Shown here piece by piece: positions 60,645-64,000 of a stretch of DNA of 64,000 nucleotides. The notes under the pieces are model-generated. The model was not told the DNA's origin. It ran no database searches and saw only the letters and a list, made by a program, of their open reading frames with translations. Within the stretch, counting starts at the first letter, position 1. Every line of letters begins with the position of its first letter. Both the position numbers and the translations under genes were made by a program. This stretch comes from CADEEV01 sp032127875 (GTDB taxonomy: Bacteria; Acidobacteriota; Vicinamibacteria; Fen-336): contig JAQBHI010000126.1 of the NCBI GenBank assembly GCA_032127875.1, positions 13,296-77,295 of the forward strand, read 5' to 3'.

Positions 60645-61298
60645 ATGAAATCCAAGTGGGGGCTTGCCCTCGCAGCGGTCACGTTGGCGTCGCTTTCGGC
60701 GCTTTCGCCGGCACACGCGGCGGAGCGCCCGGCAGTGGCGATCATGGACTTCGAGTATGGTTCGATCGACAACTGGTGGGGCCAGTACGACATCGGCAAG
60801 GGCATGGCCGACCAGGTCGTGGACGCCCTGGTGAACGACGGCACCTTCCGGGTCATCGAGCGCAAGAAGCTCGACACGGTGCTTGCCGAGCAGGACTTCG
60901 CGCAGTCGAACCGGGCGGATCCCAGTGCCGCCAGCCTGGCCAAGATCGGCAAGATCAAGGGCGTCAAGTACGTCATCGCCGGCTCGATCACCAAGTTCGC
61001 GACCGAGGCCCGTGGCGGCGCCGTGCGCATCAAGGGCATCGGCCTCGGCGGCAAGAAGACCAAGAGCGAGGTCAACCTGACCGCGCGCCTGATAGACGTG
61101 ACGTCGGGCGAGATCGTGGCCTCGGTGAAAGGGCACGGCGAGTCGAGCAAGGGCGGCGGCGCCAGCTTTTCGAAGGGCGGCTTCGGGGCCGGAACCGGCT
61201 CGGACGAATGGCGGCAGAGCGGGCTGGGCGACGCCCAGGAGAGGGCGTGCAACGACTTCGTGGCACAGCTCGTCTTGAAGAAGGATCGCCTCCAGTAG
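60645..61298 (+). CDS. CsgG/HfaB-like exported protein
   Basis: 217 residues: signal peptide (KSKWGLALAAVTLASLSALSPAHA), then a CsgG-type domain: VAIMDFEYGSIDNWWGQYDIGKGMADQVVDALV, FRVIERKKLDTVLAEQDF, VKYVIAGSITKF and VNLTARLIDVTSGEIV. CsgG forms the curli export pore; shorter relatives are of unknown role. There is no lipobox. It has its own strong promoter. Confidence 0.85.
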   Translation: MKSKWGLALAAVTLASLSALSPAHAAERPAVAIMDFEYGSIDNWWGQYDIGKGMADQVVDALVNDGTFRVIERKKLDTVLAEQDFAQSNRADPSAASLAKIGKIKGVKYVIAGSITKFATEARGGAVRIKGIGLGGKKTKSEVNLTARLIDVTSGEIVASVKGHGESSKGGGASFSKGGFGAGTGSDEWRQSGLGDAQERACNDFVAQLVLKKDRLQ

Positions 61299-61325
61299 CA
61301 GCCGTTTCTCCCCAAGATCGAAGGC

Positions 61326-61354
61326 GAGGGCCGTCGCCGCTGGTGGCGGCCCTC
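61326..61354 (+). terminator. Hairpin after the CsgG-like gene
   Basis: GAGGGCCG and CGGCCCTC pair over 8 bp around a 13-nt loop. No U-run, so termination would need Rho or be partial. Confidence 0.35.
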
Positions 61355-61361
61355 ACGCATC

Positions 61362-61928
61362 ATGTCCGAGCCCGTCCTCACGGTCGCGAACCAGCTCACC
61401 ATCCTGCGGATGGCGCTCGCGCCGGTTCTGGTCGTGATGGTCCTCTCCCGCGAGTTCGGCTGGGCGCTCGTGCTGTTCGTCGTGGCCGGGGTCACGGACC
61501 TGTTGGATGGCTACATTGCCCGGCATGGCCACCAGAAGACGACGCTCGGGGCCACCATGGACCCGATCGCCGACAAGATCCTGTTGGCTTCCTCTTTCGT
61601 GGCACTCACGTGGGGCGCCGAAGTCGTCGTCCGGATCCCGGTCTGGCTCACCGTGATCGCGTTGTCGCGCGACGCGATCATCGTTCTCACGGTGGCCGTC
61701 ATCAATCTCACGCTCGGGCGCCGCATCTTCCTGCCGTCCCTCCTGGGCAAGCTGTCGACGCTGTTGCAGCTTCTGACCGCGGGCGTCGTGCTGCTCCTGA
61801 ATGCGACGGGTAGTCCCTTTCCTCGGGTGCACTGGCTTTTCGTCGCGACGCTCGTGGCCACGGTCGCCTCGGCCTTCCACTACGTCTACCTCGCCTCCGT
61901 GAGCCGCGCCGAGAGCGCTTCGGTGTGA
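61362..61928 (+). CDS. pgsA: CDP-alcohol phosphatidyltransferase, PgsA-like
   Basis: 188 residues. The CDP-alcohol motif DLLDGYIARHGHQKTTLGATMDPIADKI contains all Asp residues (D-x2-DG-x2-AR-x8-G-x3-D-x3-D). Several membrane helices. The likely product is phosphatidylglycerolphosphate. Its stop overlaps the AI-2E-like start (GTGA). Confidence 0.85.
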   Translation: MSEPVLTVANQLTILRMALAPVLVVMVLSREFGWALVLFVVAGVTDLLDGYIARHGHQKTTLGATMDPIADKILLASSFVALTWGAEVVVRIPVWLTVIALSRDAIIVLTVAVINLTLGRRIFLPSLLGKLSTLLQLLTAGVVLLLNATGSPFPRVHWLFVATLVATVASAFHYVYLASVSRAESASV

Positions 61929-63073
61929 GGGAGTTCTTCAAGGGCCGGGGAGCCCGCTTGGCGCTGCTCCTGGCGGGGGTCGCGCTGGCGCTGCTCGCGC
62001 TGTGGGCCCTGGCCGGCCCGCTCACGCCCTTCGCCGCGGCGCTGGCTCTGGCGTACTTCCTGAACCCGGCGGTCAGCGCCGTGGAGACGCGCTTCGCCCG
62101 CTGGAGCTGGCTCAGCCGCAGGCTGCGCCCACGCACGCTGGCGGTAGGCCTGCTGACGCTCGCCGTGCTCGCGGTCGTCGTGCTGGTGCTGCTCGTCGTC
62201 GTGCCCACGGCCTACCACCAGGTGGCCGACGCGGTGCGCAAGGCCCCCGACTACTGGCGCGTGCTGCGTGCCAGGATCGAGCCGCTCTACCAGCGGCTGA
62301 ACCTGCAGTACCCGGAGCAGGCAGAGGAGGCGCGCCAGCGGCTGGCGGAGGCCTTCAAGAGCCAGGCGCCGCGCATCGTGGGCCCTGTCACGCGGGTCGT
62401 GACGAGCATGTTCTCGAGCCTGCTCGGGTTCGTGCTCACGATCCTGAGCCTGCTGATCATCCCCGTGTTCACGGTCTATCTGCTCTTCGACATGAACCGC
62501 ATCCAGGCCGGGATGCGCGAGCTGGTTCCGCACCGGCTGCGAGGCTATGTGTACTCGCGCTCTGGAGAGGTCGACAAGCTGCTGTCCGCCTTCGTGCGCG
62601 GCCAGGTGAGCGTGGCGCTGATCCTCGGCGTCTTCTACTCGATCGCGCTGACGCTGTGCGGGGTGCCGATGGGGCTACTCGTCGGCTTCGTCATCGGCTT
62701 CTTCAACCTCGTCCCGTTCATGTCCTACGTCCTCGGCTTGCCGCTGGCGCTCACGCTTTCCTGGGTCGACGACCAGAGCCTGACCCGGCTCGCGGTGGTC
62801 GCCGCCCTCTTCACCTTCGGCCAGTTCGTCGAGGGCAACTTCATCACGCCCCGCATCGTGGGTGACAGCCTGGGCCTGCATGCGGTAGTGATCATGCTGG
62901 CGGTGCTGATCGGCGGCTCGCTCTTCGGCTTCGTCGGGATGCTCCTGGCGATGCCGGTTACCGCCAGCCTGTCGGTCTTCTGGGCCGACCTGCGGGAACT
63001 CTACCTGCGCTCCGACTTCTACGGCCGCGGCGCCCCGCCGCCGGCGGATTCGGCCGACATCGGCCACTCCTAG
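61925..63073 (+). CDS. AI-2E/PerM family transporter
   Basis: 382 residues, about eight membrane helices. The loop AVRKAPDYWRVLRARIEPL and the C-terminal EGNFITPRIVGDSLGLHAVVIML are the family signature. Some members export autoinducer-2, others act in Na+/H+ exchange. GTG at 61925 overlaps pgsA. Confidence 0.9.
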   Translation: MREFFKGRGARLALLLAGVALALLALWALAGPLTPFAAALALAYFLNPAVSAVETRFARWSWLSRRLRPRTLAVGLLTLAVLAVVVLVLLVVVPTAYHQVADAVRKAPDYWRVLRARIEPLYQRLNLQYPEQAEEARQRLAEAFKSQAPRIVGPVTRVVTSMFSSLLGFVLTILSLLIIPVFTVYLLFDMNRIQAGMRELVPHRLRGYVYSRSGEVDKLLSAFVRGQVSVALILGVFYSIALTLCGVPMGLLVGFVIGFFNLVPFMSYVLGLPLALTLSWVDDQSLTRLAVVAALFTFGQFVEGNFITPRIVGDSLGLHAVVIMLAVLIGGSLFGFVGMLLAMPVTASLSVFWADLRELYLRSDFYGRGAPPPADSADIGHS

Positions 63074-63076
63074 GCG

Positions 63077-63259
63077 ATGCTCGAGGAGACCATCGTCGAC
63101 TGTCCCGCGTGCGGCGAGCCCGCCGCCCTGAGCGTCGACACCAGCGCCGGCGAGGAGCAGAGCTACTTCGAGGACTGCCCCGTCTGCTGCAAGCCGATGG
63201 AAGTCTTCGTCCGCTGCCGCCCCGGCCAGATCCTGTCGCTCAGCGTCACGAACGACTAG
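63077..63259 (+). CDS. CPXCG-motif cysteine-rich protein
   Basis: 60 residues. CPACG at 9-13 and CPVC at 34-37 plus C38, C47 match the CPXCG family of small zinc-ribbon-like proteins of unknown role. Start is 4 nt after the AI-2E gene. Its stop overlaps the convergent epimerase gene by 4 nt. Confidence 0.85.
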   Translation: MLEETIVDCPACGEPAALSVDTSAGEEQSYFEDCPVCCKPMEVFVRCRPGQILSLSVTND

Positions 63260-64000
63260 ATCCCGAGCTTCTTCCTGAAGTACGCGAGCGTGACGGCCAG
63301 GCCCTGGTCGAGCGGGACCTTGGGCTCCCAGCCGAGCAGGCTGCGGGCGCGCGTGATGTCGGGCTGGCGGACCTTGGGATCGTCCACAGGCAGCGGCTTC
63401 AGCACGATGCGACTGCGCGAGGCCGTGAGCGCGATGATCGTCTCCGCCAGTTCGCGGATCGTCATCTCGCGCGGGTTGCCGATGTTCACGGGATCGGCCG
63501 CGTCCGACATCATCAGCCGGAAGATGCCTTCGATCAGGTCGGAGACGTAGCACAGGCTGCGCGTCTGCGTGCCGTCGCCGAAGACCGTGACGTCTTCGTG
63601 GCGCAGCGCCTGCGACAGAAACGCCGGGATCGCCCGGCCGTCCTCGACGCGCATGCGCGGACCGTAGGTGTTGAAGATGCGCACGATCCGGGTCTCGACG
63701 CCGTGGAAGCGGTGATAGGCCATGGTCATGGCCTCGGCGAAGCGCTTCGCCTCGTCGTACACGCCGCGCGGCCCCACCGGGTTGACGTTGCCCCAGTAGT
63801 CCTCGCGCTGCGGATGAACGAGCGGATCGCCGTACACCTCGGAGGTGGACGCGATCAGGAAGCGCGCCTGCTTGGCCTTGGCGAGCCCGAGCGCGTTGTG
63901 GGTGCCCAGGCTGCCGACCTTCAGCGTCTGGATCGGCACGCGCAGATAGTCGATGGGCGAGGCGGGGCTCGCGAAGTGGAAGATGCAGTCGAGCGGGCCT
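63256..64000 (-). CDS. UDP-glucuronate decarboxylase/NAD-dependent epimerase (partial)
   Basis: The 5' end is outside the window; about 248 codons are visible. SDR motifs: STSEVYGDPLVHPQREDYWGNVNP and YDEAK (YxxxK), RIFNTYGPRM, NIGNP, WEPKVPLDQGL. The pattern fits UXS, which makes UDP-xylose from UDP-glucuronate, for surface polysaccharide. Confidence 0.88.
   Translation of the reverse strand, partial: GPLDCIFHFASPASPIDYLRVPIQTLKVGSLGTHNALGLAKAKQARFLIASTSEVYGDPLVHPQREDYWGNVNPVGPRGVYDEAKRFAEAMTMAYHRFHGVETRIVRIFNTYGPRMRVEDGRAIPAFLSQALRHEDVTVFGDGTQTRSLCYVSDLIEGIFRLMMSDAADPVNIGNPREMTIRELAETIIALTASRSRIVLKPLPVDDPKVRQPDITRARSLLGWEPKVPLDQGLAVTLAYFRKKLGI

Overview
This is a high-G+C, densely packed, gene-rich chromosomal segment from a free-living bacterium. 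No CRISPR array, insertion sequence, prophage or rRNA operon was seen. A VWFA-related protein of the type named for Acidobacteria, many secreted peptidases and lipoproteins, a histidine-utilisation operon, DnaE2 and PHA-granule proteins suggest a soil lineage such as Acidobacteriota. Myxococcota or a related deltaproteobacterial group is not excluded; this is inference from gene content only.

Left part (1-12.9 kb). A dnaE2 tail is followed by an NTT-type transporter with HEAT repeats and a separate cNMP-binding protein. Next to them is an in-frame scar that joins a second transporter N-terminus to a subtilase C-terminus. A lipid module follows: a + strand operon (acyl-CoA-reductase-like enzyme, small phasin-like protein, SDR, acyltransferase) facing a - strand operon (PhaR, phasin, patatin). 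The phaR promoter is near-perfect and overlaps a 10-bp palindrome.

Core part (12.6-27.8 kb). A tightly overlapping - strand operon carries rsmA, RNase J, ftsK, an AMIN-domain amidase and a small membrane protein. glgA and a thioredoxin lie on the + strand. The - strand hut operon (hutH, small membrane protein, hutU, AAA ATPase) is next, then purA and tRNA-Lys(UUU) with a good terminator.

Accessory part (27.8-57 kb). This holds a GCPII-like M28 peptidase, an exported-looking methyltransferase, then a relic island (30.7-32.2 kb) with a metK fragment, an SDR gutted by an internal deletion and two small intact-looking genes. After it come an FMN reductase, pirin, a penicillin-acylase/XRE/quinone-reductase operon, a MetX-family acyltransferase, a VWA protein with a DUF3810-like protein, a secretin-like protein with a lipase, transporters (EamA, MATE, MarC), an aldo/keto reductase remnant, secreted metallopeptidases, an amidohydrolase, S41 and DUF3604 proteins, and two overlapping FAD oxidoreductases.

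Right end (57-64 kb). tRNA-Glu(UUC), a 53-residue membrane protein, an RRM protein, a BrkB-like protein with an SDR, a CbpA/DnaJ-like chaperone, a CsgG-like protein, a PgsA-like enzyme, an AI-2E/PerM exporter, a CPXCG protein and a partial UDP-sugar decarboxylase/epimerase.

Most adjacent same-strand genes share GTGA or ATGA stop/start overlaps, so many are probably translationally coupled. At least four gene remnants (subtilase fusion, metK, SDR, aldo/keto reductase) show that deletion scars are common here.
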